The position numbers and the translations under genes are program-made. This document shows, in pieces, positions 5,260-5,617 of a stretch of DNA of 5,617 nucleotides. The stretch covers positions 1-5,617 of the forward strand of contig JAIPKF010000112.1 of assembly GCA_021733705.1 (NCBI GenBank). Direction: 5' to 3'. Numbering within the stretch: the first letter of the stretch is position 1; each line of letters opens with the position of its first letter. The notes beneath the pieces are model-generated. The model saw nothing but the letters and a program-made list of their open reading frames with translations. It was not told the DNA's origin and searched no databases. This DNA is from Chthoniobacterales bacterium (GTDB lineage Bacteria > Verrucomicrobiota > Verrucomicrobiia > Chthoniobacterales > UBA6821).

Positions 5260-5617
5260 TTACGTAATCTTCTTTTTCTCACTAAGTCGTTGTAATACGA
5301 CATAAAAAGCTGGAACAAAGACAACTGCTAAACACGTTGAAGAGAGCATTCCTGAAGCCACGGTAATTCCTAGTGACTTACGCGCGCTAGCACCAGCTCC
5401 TGAAGCTAGAATCAAAGGAGTTACCCCTAGGATAAATGTAATCGAAGTCATTAATATTGGTCTAAAGCGGTTAATCGCGGCTTTTGCTGCAGCCATAGTG
5501 ATCTCCTCTCCTTCAAGATGTTGCTCTCGAGCCATTTCAACAATAAGAATTGCATTCTTTGCTGAGAGGGCAATAAGAAGAACTATACCAATTTGAACAT
5601 AAATATTATTTGCAACT
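5260..5617 (-). CDS. RND efflux transporter inner-membrane subunit (AcrB/MexB-like), C-terminal 118 residues
   Basis: The gene is cut at the right window edge; the frame is open to 5617 and the stop is TAA at 5262-5260. An internal ATG at 5535 is not the start, because recognisable family sequence continues upstream of it. The fragment corresponds to the last three membrane helices of HAE1-type transporters. The first is NNIYVQIGIVLLIALSAKNAILIVEMA (fragment residues 3-29). The cytoplasmic loop and RFRPILMTSITFILGVTPL (50-68) follow, then ASGAGASARKSLG (71-83) and a final helix to VVFVPAFYVVLQRL (98-111). Full-length relatives have about 1,040 residues and work as trimers, exporting drugs, detergents or lipids using the proton gradient with a periplasmic adaptor and an outer-membrane channel. 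The proton-relay residues of TM4 lie outside the window. The short KKKIT tail is typical of a normal end. The substrate cannot be inferred. Confidence 0.95.
   Translation of the reverse strand, partial: VANNIYVQIGIVLLIALSAKNAILIVEMAREQHLEGEEITMAAAKAAINRFRPILMTSITFILGVTPLILASGAGASARKSLGITVASGMLSSTCLAVVFVPAFYVVLQRLSEKKKIT

Overview
The window looks like chromosomal DNA of a low-to-moderate GC bacterium, roughly 40% GC by eye. It is most likely from the PVC superphylum, and an environmental (amoeba-associated) chlamydia is my best guess. The basis is indirect. Three of the six genes resemble, from memory, families common in Verrucomicrobia, Planctomycetes and Chlamydiae: a small secreted CxxC protein, a signal-peptide-bearing FGE/SUMF1-like protein, and a coiled-coil plus winged-helix protein. 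Shine-Dalgarno sequences are weak or absent, and two genes have possible TTG starts. No rRNA or other taxonomic marker is present, so this assignment is an inference.

Layout from left to right. Positions 1-159 are the right part of a short palindromic repeat (MITE-like) whose left end lies outside the window. Its terminal repeat ends about 30 bp before a small gene for a secreted CxxC protein (190-579, +). A 161-bp intergenic stretch follows, with two perfect hairpins and a tandem 10-bp repeat. Next is a 626-codon gene (741-2621, +) whose product joins a signal peptide and an FGE-like domain to a hydrophobic C-terminal region. It converges, with a single base between the stops, on a minus-strand two-gene operon made of an Sfp-type 4'-phosphopantetheinyl transferase (4562-3846) and an RhlE-type DEAD-box RNA helicase (3846-2623). 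These two overlap by one base (TAATG).

Upstream of that operon a half copy of the repeat (4656-4706) lies in the divergent intergenic region, just before a coiled-coil plus winged-helix gene (4753-5184, +). The right edge holds the last 118 residues of an RND efflux transporter inner-membrane subunit, transcribed leftward and cut by the window end (5260-5617, -).

The genes do not form one obvious pathway. The transferase and helicase are co-transcribed and probably translationally coupled, although their activities (carrier-protein activation and RNA unwinding) are not usually linked. The most interesting points are the repeat family with copies close to two gene starts, and the FGE-like protein that lacks the catalytic cysteines and carries an unrecognised membrane module. 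I see no CRISPR array, toxin-antitoxin pair, phage gene, tRNA or rRNA, and no convincing new multi-gene system.
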